Source: an uncultured Prevotellaceae bacterium
Lineage (GTDB): Bacteria > Bacteroidota > Bacteroidia > Bacteroidales > Bacteroidaceae
Reading direction: 5' to 3'
Assembly (NCBI GenBank): GCA_900318995.1
Contig: ONMR01000008.1
Span: 75,393 to 139,392, forward strand
DNA length: 64,000 nt
Part shown: positions 49,186-58,233 of the stretch, piece after piece
Layout: each line of letters begins with the position of its first letter
Position numbering within the stretch: position 1 is the stretch's first letter
The notes under the pieces: generated by a model
What the model saw: only the letters and a program-made list of their open reading frames with translations
Told to the model about the DNA's origin: nothing
The model's database searches: none
Translations under genes and position numbers: made by a program

Positions 49186-50010
49186 ATGAAAGAGATGACT
49201 CTTAAGGACATTCAGGAGGAATCACTCCGGATATTGAAGACGGTGCATGGTTTCTGCGTTGAGAACGGCATCAGGTACTCATTGGCATACGGTACTCTGA
49301 TAGGAGCCGTACGCCATAAGGGGTTTATTCCATGGGATGATGACCTGGATATCATGATGCCAAGGCCGGACTATGACAGGTTCTGCAGTACATTCAGAGC
49401 CAAAGGGTATCAGGTGGTTTCCAGACAGAACCGCAAAGACTGCTTTATCCCGTTCGCCAGAGTCTGCGACACAGTATCCACATGCTTAATGACCATGGAA
49501 CCATGGATCAGACAGCAGGGTGACCTGGGAGTCTGGATAGACATCTTTCCGGTCGATGCCGCCCCCGATGACAGGGATGCTTTCCACAATCTGTATCTCA
49601 AGGCTAGCCATAATCATGCCAAGTCCATAATGGCACGCAGGCCATATAGGCCATTGACCGGAAGCAAGCCTTTAAAGTACAATCTCAACACTATTAAAAA
49701 GAGAATCTTTGCCCTGTTCCGGCATTCACCGGAATATCATCTTGACGCAATGCAACAGATCATAGGCATGACTCCGTACGGGTCTACCTGCCATCTGGCT
49801 CAATTTGCATGTCCCGCCAAAGAGGAGTACTTTGACGCCAAGGTTATGGACGGATACCATCTTACGGATTTTGAGGACTCAAGGTTCTACGTCATTGACA
49901 GATATGACGAATTACTCAGGATGGAGTACGGTGATTATATGACACTGCCTCCTTTAGACCAGCAGAAACCCCAACAGGATTACATAACATTTTTTTGGAA
50001 GGACAAATAA
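49186..50010 (+). CDS. LicD-family phosphotransferase
   Basis: The 274-residue protein has the LicD core GTLIGAVRHKGFIPWDDDLD at about residues 42-61, with the DDDLD metal-binding aspartates, and IDIFPVDAAPDD further on. LicD proteins move phosphocholine or similar groups from a CDP-linked donor to glycans. It is the first gene of the predicted phosphonate-glycan run and lies 20 bp before the PEP mutase fusion. The donor here could be a CDP-activated phosphonate, by inference. Confidence 0.9.
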   Translation: MKEMTLKDIQEESLRILKTVHGFCVENGIRYSLAYGTLIGAVRHKGFIPWDDDLDIMMPRPDYDRFCSTFRAKGYQVVSRQNRKDCFIPFARVCDTVSTCLMTMEPWIRQQGDLGVWIDIFPVDAAPDDRDAFHNLYLKASHNHAKSIMARRPYRPLTGSKPLKYNLNTIKKRIFALFRHSPEYHLDAMQQIIGMTPYGSTCHLAQFACPAKEEYFDAKVMDGYHLTDFEDSRFYVIDRYDELLRMEYGDYMTLPPLDQQKPQQDYITFFWKDK

Positions 50011-50030
50011 AAACATAATTAACTGACCTT

Positions 50031-52040
50031 ATGAAAGCTATTATACTGAATTCAGGATTAGGACACAGGATGGGATCCATTACCGACACCCATCCCAAGT
50101 GTATGACTGAGATCTCATCGGACAACACAATCCTGAGCCGTCAGCTCAAGAAACTGGTGGCATTCGGAGTGGACAAGGTGATAATGACCACAGGTTACTA
50201 CAACTCAATTCTTGAGGAGTACTGCAAGGGTCTGCACCTGCCCATTCAGTTCACTTTTGTCAACAACCCGATATATGACAAGACCAACTATATCTACAGC
50301 ATCTACTGCGCCAGGGAATACCTCAAGGATGACGATGTAATACTGATGCACGGAGACCTGGTATTTGAACCGCTTGTTCTTGAGGCCATTCTGGACAGCA
50401 AAGTAAGCTGTATGGCCGTAAGCAGCACGCTGCCGTTGCCGGATAAGGATTTCAAGGCTGTTATCAAAGACGGCCGGATAGAGAAAGTAGGCATTGAGTT
50501 CTTTGACAATGCAATGGCCGCCCAGCCTCTATACAAGTTGCTTAAGGAGGACTGGCTGGTATGGCTTGAGGCCATAGAGCGTTTCTGTGAGAACGATGAC
50601 CGCAAATGCTATGCCGAGAATGCGTTCAACCAGGTGTCGAACCGATGCCGGATATATCCTGTGGATGTCAGGGATATGCTCTGTGCCGAGATTGACACCA
50701 CGCAGGACCTGGAGACGGTAAGCGCTCGCGTTAAGGAGGTCAATGAACGCACTGTCTACATGTGCTGCTCCACCGATTACATTCACAGCGGACATATTGC
50801 CATAATCAACAAAGCTTGCCGTCTTGGCAGGCTTATCATAGGAGTCCTGTCCGATGAAGCCGTAGCCAGTTACAAACGTTATCCTCTGCTGCCTTTCGAT
50901 GAACGTAAATCACTGTTTGAGAACATAGCCGGAGTGGAAAAAGTTGTTGAACAGAAGTCCCTGAGCTATGCTGACAACCTGAGGATGCTCAAACCGGACT
51001 ATGTGGTTCACGGAGATGATTGGATTGAGGGGTTCCAGAAACCCATCCGTGAGGAGGTAATAAGAGTCCTTGGGGAGTACGGCGGAAAACTGGTTGAATA
51101 CCCTTACTCATCGGACCCCAAATACAAGCAGCTGGACTCTACTCTCCGCGCCGAATTGGCCATGCCCGATATGCGCAGGGGGAGACTTCGCAAACTCATC
51201 GGAATGAAGGGACTGATAACTGCAATGGAAGCCCACAGCGGCATCACCGGTCTGATAGTCGAGAAGACTACCGTGCTTCAGGACGGCAAGACCTACCAGT
51301 TTGACGCCATGTGGATAAGTTCCCTTTGTGACTCCACAGCCAAGGGTAAGCCTGATATTGAGCTGGTGGACATGACCAGCCGTTTCCGCACTATAGATGA
51401 TATAATGGAGGTTACCACCAAGCCCATCATATTTGACGGTGACACAGGCGGTCTGACAGAACATTTCGTATATACGGTCCGTTCACTTGAACGCATGGGT
51501 GTAAGCATGGTGATAATCGAGGACAAGACAGGACTCAAGAAAAACTCCCTGTTCGGTACCGAGGTAAAGCAGACCCAGGATTCAATTGAGAACTTCTGCG
51601 AGAAGATCAAAGCAGGAAAGCGTGCCCAGAAGACCAAGGAGTTCATGATATGTGCACGCATAGAGAGCCTGATCCTGGAGCGGGGCATGGACGATGCACT
51701 GAAACGTGCGTTCGCGTTTACCGCCGCAGGAGCAGACGCCATAATGATACACTCGCGCAAAAAGGATCCCGCCGAGATATTTGAGTTTGTGGAGAAGTTC
51801 CGTAAGGAGAACAAGGTAACCCCGATTGTAGTGGTACCTACATCATTCAACACCGTGACAGAGGATGAGTTCAAACAGCGCGGAGTCAATGTAGTGATAT
51901 ACGCCAACCAGCTGACACGCACAGGATTCCCCGCCATGCAGGATGCGGCACGCACCATACTGGAAAACCACCGCGCCAAGGAGTGCGATGACAAGTGCAT
52001 GTCCATAAAAGAGATAATAACACTTATTCCCGAAGAATAA
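50031..52040 (+). CDS. aepX: Phosphoenolpyruvate mutase fused to two nucleotidyltransferase domains
   Basis: The 669-residue protein has three parts. Residues 1-235 are a LicC/RfbA-like NTP-transferase (LNSGLGHRMGSITDTHPKCM, with HGDLVFEP). Residues about 240-370 are a cytidylyltransferase of the HxGH class (TDYIHSGHIAI; YVVHGDDWIEG). Residues about 380-669 are a PEP mutase with the catalytic EDKTGLKKNS segment (Glu497, Asp498, Lys499). PEP mutase forms the C-P bond of phosphonopyruvate; the other domains could form a CDP-phosphonate. Two-domain forms are known; the extra N-terminal domain is the unusual part. Confidence 0.93.
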   Translation: MKAIILNSGLGHRMGSITDTHPKCMTEISSDNTILSRQLKKLVAFGVDKVIMTTGYYNSILEEYCKGLHLPIQFTFVNNPIYDKTNYIYSIYCAREYLKDDDVILMHGDLVFEPLVLEAILDSKVSCMAVSSTLPLPDKDFKAVIKDGRIEKVGIEFFDNAMAAQPLYKLLKEDWLVWLEAIERFCENDDRKCYAENAFNQVSNRCRIYPVDVRDMLCAEIDTTQDLETVSARVKEVNERTVYMCCSTDYIHSGHIAIINKACRLGRLIIGVLSDEAVASYKRYPLLPFDERKSLFENIAGVEKVVEQKSLSYADNLRMLKPDYVVHGDDWIEGFQKPIREEVIRVLGEYGGKLVEYPYSSDPKYKQLDSTLRAELAMPDMRRGRLRKLIGMKGLITAMEAHSGITGLIVEKTTVLQDGKTYQFDAMWISSLCDSTAKGKPDIELVDMTSRFRTIDDIMEVTTKPIIFDGDTGGLTEHFVYTVRSLERMGVSMVIIEDKTGLKKNSLFGTEVKQTQDSIENFCEKIKAGKRAQKTKEFMICARIESLILERGMDDALKRAFAFTAAGADAIMIHSRKKDPAEIFEFVEKFRKENKVTPIVVVPTSFNTVTEDEFKQRGVNVVIYANQLTRTGFPAMQDAARTILENHRAKECDDKCMSIKEIITLIPEE

Positions 52041-52046
52041 ACCGAT

Positions 52047-53177
52047 ATGATAAGACCTGAATTCTTTATTGAGGCCCTCAGACAGAAAGGGATTGACTGT
52101 TTTGCCGGTGTGCCGGACAGCCTGCTCAAGAACATATGCGCCTACATAACAGATCACTTTGATGCCAGTCATAACATAATAGCTGCAAATGAAGGTGCTG
52201 CCGTAGGATTTGCCGCAGGTCACTATCTGGCAACAGGACAGCCTGCCTGCGTATACATGCAGAACAGCGGCGAAGGCAACATCATCAACCCGCTGGCATC
52301 ACTTACCGACCGTGAAGTCTATAACATTCCGGTGCTGTTGCTTATAGGATGGCGCGGACGCCCCGGTGTCCATGACGAGCCCCAGCACGTAAAGCAGGGA
52401 AAGGTTACAACCGGTCTGCTCAATGTAATGGGTGTCAACTACGAGGTTCTGAGCAAGGAAGAGGACAAGGCTGCCAAACAGATTGAGAAAGCCGCCTCTG
52501 CTCTGCGTAACAACGAGGTCTTTGCCCTGGTAATAGAGAAGGATACATTTGATGAGTACAAACTTCAGAACGTCAATGTCAATGACCTCACCATGACACG
52601 TGAAGAGGCTATCCAGACTGTGGCATCGGCCTTATCATCCAAAGACGTGATAGTAAGCACCACCGGTATGATAAGCCGTGAACTGTTTGAAGCACGTACT
52701 GCCTGGGGGCAGGGTCACGAACGGGATTTCCTGACAGTAGGCTCAATGGGACATGCCAGCCAGATTGCATTAGGGATTGCCTTAGAGAAGACAGACCGTA
52801 GGGTATGGTGCTTTGACGGTGACGGCGCCACTATAATGCACATGGGCTCAATGGCAATAGTGGCAAGCAAGAAACCGGCCAACTACATACACGTGGTGTT
52901 CAACAACGGAGCCCATGATTCCGTAGGCGGTCAACCAACTGTAGGACTTGCCATAGACCTTCCGGCAGTAGCCAAAGCCCTGGGTTATTCCGCAGCATTC
53001 AGTGTAAGCACCATACAGGAACTAAAATCTCAACTCTCAATTCTCAACTCTCAATTCTCAGAAGGTCCGGTACTGATTGAAGTGAAGGTAAAGAAAGGTA
53101 ACCGCAAGGATCTGGGACGCCCCACCACAACACCCATAGAGAACAGGGATGCGCTGATGCAGTTCCTAAAGAAATGA
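52047..53177 (+). CDS. aepY: Phosphonopyruvate decarboxylase
   Basis: The 376-residue thiamine-diphosphate enzyme decarboxylates phosphonopyruvate to phosphonoacetaldehyde, pulling the PEP mutase step forward. Seen are ANEGAAVGFAAGHYLATG, the MGHASQIALGIAL block, the TPP/Mg motif CFDGDGATIMHMGSMA ending in HVVFNNGAHDS, and KGNRKDLGRPTTTP at the C-terminus. It starts 6 bp after the PEP mutase gene. Residues about 327-338 (SQLSILNSQFS) are encoded by a heptanucleotide repeat not expected in this family. Confidence 0.95.
   Translation: MIRPEFFIEALRQKGIDCFAGVPDSLLKNICAYITDHFDASHNIIAANEGAAVGFAAGHYLATGQPACVYMQNSGEGNIINPLASLTDREVYNIPVLLLIGWRGRPGVHDEPQHVKQGKVTTGLLNVMGVNYEVLSKEEDKAAKQIEKAASALRNNEVFALVIEKDTFDEYKLQNVNVNDLTMTREEAIQTVASALSSKDVIVSTTGMISRELFEARTAWGQGHERDFLTVGSMGHASQIALGIALEKTDRRVWCFDGDGATIMHMGSMAIVASKKPANYIHVVFNNGAHDSVGGQPTVGLAIDLPAVAKALGYSAAFSVSTIQELKSQLSILNSQFSEGPVLIEVKVKKGNRKDLGRPTTTPIENRDALMQFLKK
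53028..53060 (+). repeat. Heptanucleotide tandem repeat (CTCAAYT) inside aepY
   Basis: The 14-bp unit CTCAACTCTCAATT occurs twice in tandem (53029-53042 and 53043-53056), followed by CTCA. It is also a 7-bp repeat, CTCAAYT, of about 4.5 units. Neither 7 nor 14 is a multiple of three, so a gain or loss would shift the reading frame. Confidence 0.9.
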
Positions 53178-53181
53178 CATT

Positions 53182-54270
53182 ATGCAGAATATAATACAAG
53201 GCATAGACAAACTACAGGATCTGGTCAGGACCATAGGGAGCCGTAAGCTGTTCATGGTCATAGACTCGTCATATCCTTTCCTTAACATAAAGGATAGGAT
53301 TGAGGGAATAAACGTGACCAAAGTCTGTTTCTCTGATTTCAGGCCTAACCCCCTGTATGAAGACGTGTGCAAAGGCATAGACCTGTTCCTCAAGGAGGAG
53401 TGCGATGCCATACTGGCCGTGGGCGGCGGCAGCTCCATTGATGTGGCCAAATGCATCAAACTGGCTGTGCTGGCCCGTGAGGGACGTGAAGGACTCATTC
53501 CTCCGCTGGTATCAAAGCGTCTTGATATGGACGGATCACGTATTCCGTTCATTGCCATCCCTACAACAGCAGGCACCGGAAGCGAATCAACACATAATGC
53601 CGTCATGTATTATCAGGGTTCCAAACAGACCGTCACAAATGACGGGGTTCTGCCTGATTATGCTCTGCTTGAGCCGAAAGTACTTGCGACCCTCCCTCTG
53701 TACCAGAAAAAATGTACCATGATGGATGCATTATGTCAGGGCATTGAGAGCTGGTGGTCAGTTAATGCCACCGACGAAAGCCGGGATTTCTCAAGAACGG
53801 CGGTACAACTTATCACCCGCTACTGGCGCTCATATATCTTTGAAAACGAACCGTATTCGGCATCTCAGATAATGATTGCCGCCAACTATGCCGGCCGGGC
53901 AATAAACATATCGGCCACAACGGCGGCACATGCCATGAGCTATAAGATAACGTCACTCTATAATCTGCCTCACGGACATGCCGTAGCAGTATGTCTGCCT
54001 GTAATCTGGGAGTTTATGCTGGATGTCCGTCCGGAGATGGAGGTTTTCGGTCAGATTTCACAGGCACTAGGTTATGAATCTCCCCGAAAAGCCGTTGCCG
54101 GTTTCCGTGAGATGATGAAAGACTTGGAACTTCCCCAACCGGTAGCCTCAAACCGCGAACTGGAACTGGATGTACTGAGTAAATCCGTAAACCCCGTCCG
54201 CATGAAGAACAATCCTGTTCTGATTGACGAAGCTACAGCATGGAAATTGTATAATCAAATCCTGTCATAA
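53182..54270 (+). CDS. Iron-type alcohol dehydrogenase, predicted phosphonoacetaldehyde reductase
   Basis: The 362-residue group III alcohol dehydrogenase has the NAD(P) motif AVGGGSSIDVAK and the TTAGTGSEST loop. Predicted metal ligands are Asp182, His250 and His264 (HGHAVAV), but the second classical ligand is Gln186 (DALCQGIES) instead of His. Phosphonoacetaldehyde reductases of the PhpC type, which make 2-hydroxyethylphosphonate, have a similar DALxQ pattern as I recall. It is 4 bp after aepY. It replaces the aminotransferase used to make 2-aminoethylphosphonate. Confidence 0.82.
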   Translation: MQNIIQGIDKLQDLVRTIGSRKLFMVIDSSYPFLNIKDRIEGINVTKVCFSDFRPNPLYEDVCKGIDLFLKEECDAILAVGGGSSIDVAKCIKLAVLAREGREGLIPPLVSKRLDMDGSRIPFIAIPTTAGTGSESTHNAVMYYQGSKQTVTNDGVLPDYALLEPKVLATLPLYQKKCTMMDALCQGIESWWSVNATDESRDFSRTAVQLITRYWRSYIFENEPYSASQIMIAANYAGRAINISATTAAHAMSYKITSLYNLPHGHAVAVCLPVIWEFMLDVRPEMEVFGQISQALGYESPRKAVAGFREMMKDLELPQPVASNRELELDVLSKSVNPVRMKNNPVLIDEATAWKLYNQILS

Positions 54271-54277
54271 CCCGACT

Positions 54278-55528
54278 ATGCGTATCAGGTCTGTTCTTTC
54301 TGCATGCTACAAGTTGAAGGAGAGGTTGAGATTGAAACTCAGCATACTCCTTTACAACCGTCATCTCAGCAGAATACTGCCCGAAATAGCATCCCGCAGG
54401 CCTGTCAGGATCATGTTTTATGTCAATAATCTGTCCATGTGGAAAAATGACAGGCTATTGATGATTCTCAAAAACGATGACAGGTTCCAGCCCTTCATCG
54501 TCACGTATCTATATCCGTCGGACACTACCGGGCACAAGAAAAGTCTTGAGCAACAGCTTCGGGATCATTTCAGTCCGATGGGAATCATTATTGAGAGTGG
54601 ATTTGATTTCGGCAGAAACAGGTTATACCCCGTTTCCCGGTTCAAACCTGACATCCTATTCTATCCGCAGCCTTACAGGAACAGACTGAAAGATATACCG
54701 CGCAATGTCCTGCTTTCATATATTCCATATTGTTTTGAGATGGAGGATGAGAGGCATTTCTACAATACCCTGTACCAGAACATCTGCTGGAAGATTTTTG
54801 TTCCAACAGAGTTGCACAGGGAACTCAAGGCGCGTTACAACTTCAATGGCGGCAGGAATGTTGTGGTTTCGGGCAACCCGTTGGCCGATTATTTCTTTGA
54901 CGGTCATATCCCTCAGGCGGATAACTGGCCTGCCGGAGATCCCGGACTTAAAAGGATAATCTGGGCCCCTCATCACTCCATACTTCCCGATGATATCCTG
55001 GATTATTCCAACTTTCTTGAAATAGCGGATGATATGCTTGCAACTGCCCAAAAATATCAGGACAGGGTCCAGTTCGTTTTCAAGCCTCATCCGATGCTTA
55101 AGGAAAAGCTGTATAAACTGGAATCATGGGGTATTGAAAGGACTGACAGTTATTATGAAGCCTGGAAGTCACTTCCCAACGGCAATCTGTCCGAAGGCAA
55201 CTACGTAGACCTGTTCATGACGTCCGATGCCCTGATCCACGACTGCAGTTCGTTCACTGCCGAATACCTGTATGTGAACAAGCCCGTGATGTATCTGACC
55301 CGCAAAGAGAGGATTGATGCATTCAATGACTTTGCCGATGCATGCTTTAAGGTTCACTATCACGGCTGTTCAATGCCGGAGATAGAATCCTTCATTGACA
55401 ATGTGATAAATGGAACTGACCCTATGGCTGCCATAAGGACGTCATTCATCAATGAACAGCTCAGGCCAAAGGGAGACGAGTCGGTTGCCTCAAACATATA
55501 CAAGGAATTGTGCAAACTGTTTGAATAG
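54278..55528 (+). CDS. CDP-glycerol glycerophosphotransferase-like protein
   Basis: The 416-residue protein resembles TagB/TagF-type enzymes (Glyphos_transf). Evidence is the N-terminal IMFYVNNLSMWKNDRLLMIL, VVVSGNPLADYFF, the FKPHPML motif and the C-terminal SDALIHDCSSFTAEYLYVN. Family members use CDP-glycerol or CDP-ribitol to build teichoic acids. Here the neighbours suggest a CDP-phosphonate donor instead. The start at 54278 is chosen because the longer frame begins inside the dehydrogenase gene. It is 7 bp after that gene and directly abuts the flippase. Confidence 0.82.
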   Translation: MRIRSVLSACYKLKERLRLKLSILLYNRHLSRILPEIASRRPVRIMFYVNNLSMWKNDRLLMILKNDDRFQPFIVTYLYPSDTTGHKKSLEQQLRDHFSPMGIIIESGFDFGRNRLYPVSRFKPDILFYPQPYRNRLKDIPRNVLLSYIPYCFEMEDERHFYNTLYQNICWKIFVPTELHRELKARYNFNGGRNVVVSGNPLADYFFDGHIPQADNWPAGDPGLKRIIWAPHHSILPDDILDYSNFLEIADDMLATAQKYQDRVQFVFKPHPMLKEKLYKLESWGIERTDSYYEAWKSLPNGNLSEGNYVDLFMTSDALIHDCSSFTAEYLYVNKPVMYLTRKERIDAFNDFADACFKVHYHGCSMPEIESFIDNVINGTDPMAAIRTSFINEQLRPKGDESVASNIYKELCKLFE

Positions 55529-57034
55529 ATGGCTGAAAGTTTAAAGACACAGACTGCCAAGGGCGTTTGGTGGAGTTTCCTTGAGAAATACTCCACGCAA
55601 GGTGTATCTTTCATAGTCACCCTTTTCATGGCCAGGATTCTTACTCCGGGTGAATACGGACTGATAGGGATGATTGCCATCTTCATGGCTCTGGGACAGG
55701 TTTTCATAGACGGTGGCTTTGCCAATGCTCTCATCCAGAAAGAGAAACGTACCGAGACTGACTTTTCGACCGTATTCTGGATCAATATCTGCATAGGATT
55801 ACTGTCCTATGCTCTCCTGTTTGTGTTTGCTCCTCTGATAGCCTCTTTCTACAAACATGAGATACTGGTTCCCATCATAAGGGTTTACGGCATCAATCTT
55901 ATTCTTTCATCCCTTGCTGCCGTAAACAAGGTCAAGCTGACTGTTGAACTCAATTTCAAGACTCAACTCAAGATTTCGCTCATTTCGGCCTTCACATCTG
56001 GTGTGGCTGGTATAGCCTGCGCATTGAATGATTGCGGGGTCTGGTCCATCGTGGTTCAGACTAACGTAGCCGCCGCAATGACTGCAATCCTGAGTTTCAT
56101 CTTTGTCAGATGGAAACCCGATGCCGTATTCTCCAAAGAATCTTTCAGGTCCCTGTTCAACTACGGTTCCAAACTGTTGGTCGCCCAGATAATCAGCACT
56201 GTGTATGTCTATCTGTACAACCTGGCGATAGGTAAGAAATACACTAAGGAGGAGTTGGGGCTGTACACGAAGGCCGGACTATTCGGACAGATGGTCAGCA
56301 CTCATCTGGCATCGGTCATGACAAGAGTCTCTTTCCCGGTTCTGAGCAGAGTCCAGAACGACGATGAGAAACTGATAGGGGCATACCGGAAATTCATCGG
56401 AATGGTAGCATTCATTGTCTTTCCGGTAGCACTTGGAGTGTGCGGCGTTGCCAGACCGCTGATCGTTTCGCTTATTACCGATAAATGGCTGGGATGCGTA
56501 CCGTTTATCCAGATACTGATATTTGCCTATCTGTGTGACGGCATTACCCTGGTCAACCTGAACCTTCTCTATGTAAAAGGCAAGTCAAACGTGGTGCTCA
56601 GACTGGAGATAATCAAGAAATCAATAGCAGTAGTCATACTCTGCATCACCATAAGGTATAGCGTCATTGCCGTCTGCATCGGCCAGGCCATATATGCCGT
56701 CATTGCACTTATACTTAATACAAGAAACACCCGGAAGATACTGGACTACGGTCTGCTAAAACAGCTCAGGGACATATTCCCATATCTGATTTTATCCCTT
56801 ATCATAATGTCTGTCGGGTTAGGATTGGATTATCTGCTTGCTAATGACTGGATTGTTTTGGGCCTTAGCCTGATACTCTGTCCCTCTGTATATTTGCTTC
56901 TCTGCTATGTATTCCGCCTGAATGCACTGAATGAAATGGCGCAGATAGTCTCTTCAAACCGATACTGCCCCGTATGGCTGAACAGACTGTTTGTCAGATT
57001 GTCTCTTGTCACACCTATAGAACCGTCGGTATGA
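55529..57034 (+). CDS. Polysaccharide flippase (Wzx, PST family)
   Basis: The 501-residue protein has about 12-14 membrane helices and opens with KTQTAKGVWWSFLEKYSTQG, typical of WzxC-like PST exporters. Further markers are FMARILTPGEYGLIGMIAIF and RVSFPVLSRVQNDDEKL. It would flip undecaprenyl-linked glycan repeats across the inner membrane. Its ATG follows directly after the TAG of the preceding gene. The stop overlaps the next glycosyltransferase as ATGA. Confidence 0.93.
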   Translation: MAESLKTQTAKGVWWSFLEKYSTQGVSFIVTLFMARILTPGEYGLIGMIAIFMALGQVFIDGGFANALIQKEKRTETDFSTVFWINICIGLLSYALLFVFAPLIASFYKHEILVPIIRVYGINLILSSLAAVNKVKLTVELNFKTQLKISLISAFTSGVAGIACALNDCGVWSIVVQTNVAAAMTAILSFIFVRWKPDAVFSKESFRSLFNYGSKLLVAQIISTVYVYLYNLAIGKKYTKEELGLYTKAGLFGQMVSTHLASVMTRVSFPVLSRVQNDDEKLIGAYRKFIGMVAFIVFPVALGVCGVARPLIVSLITDKWLGCVPFIQILIFAYLCDGITLVNLNLLYVKGKSNVVLRLEIIKKSIAVVILCITIRYSVIAVCIGQAIYAVIALILNTRNTRKILDYGLLKQLRDIFPYLILSLIIMSVGLGLDYLLANDWIVLGLSLILCPSVYLLLCYVFRLNALNEMAQIVSSNRYCPVWLNRLFVRLSLVTPIEPSV

Positions 57035-58233
57035 ATATCCTGTTTGTCTGCACTTTTAAAGTTACGGAGAATGCCAGTGGCGGCATAGCGCGAGTGACCG
57101 GCAATCTGAGCAAGCTGTTCACAGAAAAAGGACATGTCTGCAATCTGGCCTACTATAATGATGTAGATGGTCCATCCGGAGGCTCTTTCGGAACAGTAAC
57201 CGGACTTGTCAGGAATCAGGAAAAAGAGGCTTTGTCAACATTAGCCGCCCGGAATGATGTGTTTATCGTGCAAGTCCAGATGAGCAAGTCAAACCTCTAT
57301 CTGTTGCCCATACTCAAATCTGTCAGAGAACAATACGGTACCAGAATCATATACTGCCATCACAGCGTCCCCTTTGCAGAGGCTGCGGGCTATGACAGCG
57401 GCTATCTCAAGTACCTTTTGTTCCACTCCGGACTGACTGTCAGCCGGCGTATATCACAATCGCTCTGGTGCCTTACGGCGATGCTGTTCCCGCAACTTGC
57501 CGTAAAAAGAATTGCCAGGCGCAGTCAGGCAGTAACGGACAATGTGGATATGACCGTACTGCTTTCGGAGTCATTCATACCTCTTTACCGCAAATATGTG
57601 GATTGCAGGGAATCTCAGGTAACTGCCATCGGAAACTGCGTCACATTCAATCACAGACTTCCAGTAGAGAAACTGCAGTCCAAACAGAAGACGCTGCTTG
57701 TGGTTTCCAACATGACAGAGCATGCCAAACGCATATCGGCAGTTCTTGAAATCTGGAATATGGTATCGGCAGACAAAACAGCCAAAGACTGGAATCTGGT
57801 GCTGGTGGGTGACGGACAGGATATGGAATACTACCGCCGCAAGGCCAAACGGCTGGGGCTTGAACGCTGCCGGTTCGAAGGTCGCCAGGACCCGCTTCCG
57901 TATTATTCACAAAGCAGCATACTCCTGATGACATCGGCTTTTGAAGGATTCGGAATGGTGATGATTGAAGCTCAGCAGATGGGATGTGTTCCCGTGGTCT
58001 TTGAATCATCGTCATCAGTACATGACATAATCGATGACGGATATAACGGATTGATTGTTCCTGGATTTGACAGGAAACTGTTTGCCATACGGCTCTCCTG
58101 TCTGATGTCCGATACAGACGGGCTCAACAGGATGGCTCGCAACTGCATCGGGCCGGATGACCGGTTCTCGGGAGAATCAATCTACTCCAAATGGGAATCC
58201 GTACTCAAACCCGACACTAAGACTGACAAATGA
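57031..58233 (+). CDS. Glycosyltransferase family 4 protein
   Basis: The 400-residue GT-B enzyme starts MNILFVCTFKVTENASGGIA and has the C-terminal donor domain with GDGQDMEYYRRKAKRLGL and SAFEGFGMVMIEAQQMGCVP, including the EGFGMVMIEA motif. It would add a sugar to the lipid-linked glycan. The start at 57031 is fixed by the ATGA overlap with the flippase gene. Donor and acceptor are unknown. Confidence 0.92.
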   Translation: MNILFVCTFKVTENASGGIARVTGNLSKLFTEKGHVCNLAYYNDVDGPSGGSFGTVTGLVRNQEKEALSTLAARNDVFIVQVQMSKSNLYLLPILKSVREQYGTRIIYCHHSVPFAEAAGYDSGYLKYLLFHSGLTVSRRISQSLWCLTAMLFPQLAVKRIARRSQAVTDNVDMTVLLSESFIPLYRKYVDCRESQVTAIGNCVTFNHRLPVEKLQSKQKTLLVVSNMTEHAKRISAVLEIWNMVSADKTAKDWNLVLVGDGQDMEYYRRKAKRLGLERCRFEGRQDPLPYYSQSSILLMTSAFEGFGMVMIEAQQMGCVPVVFESSSSVHDIIDDGYNGLIVPGFDRKLFAIRLSCLMSDTDGLNRMARNCIGPDDRFSGESIYSKWESVLKPDTKTDK

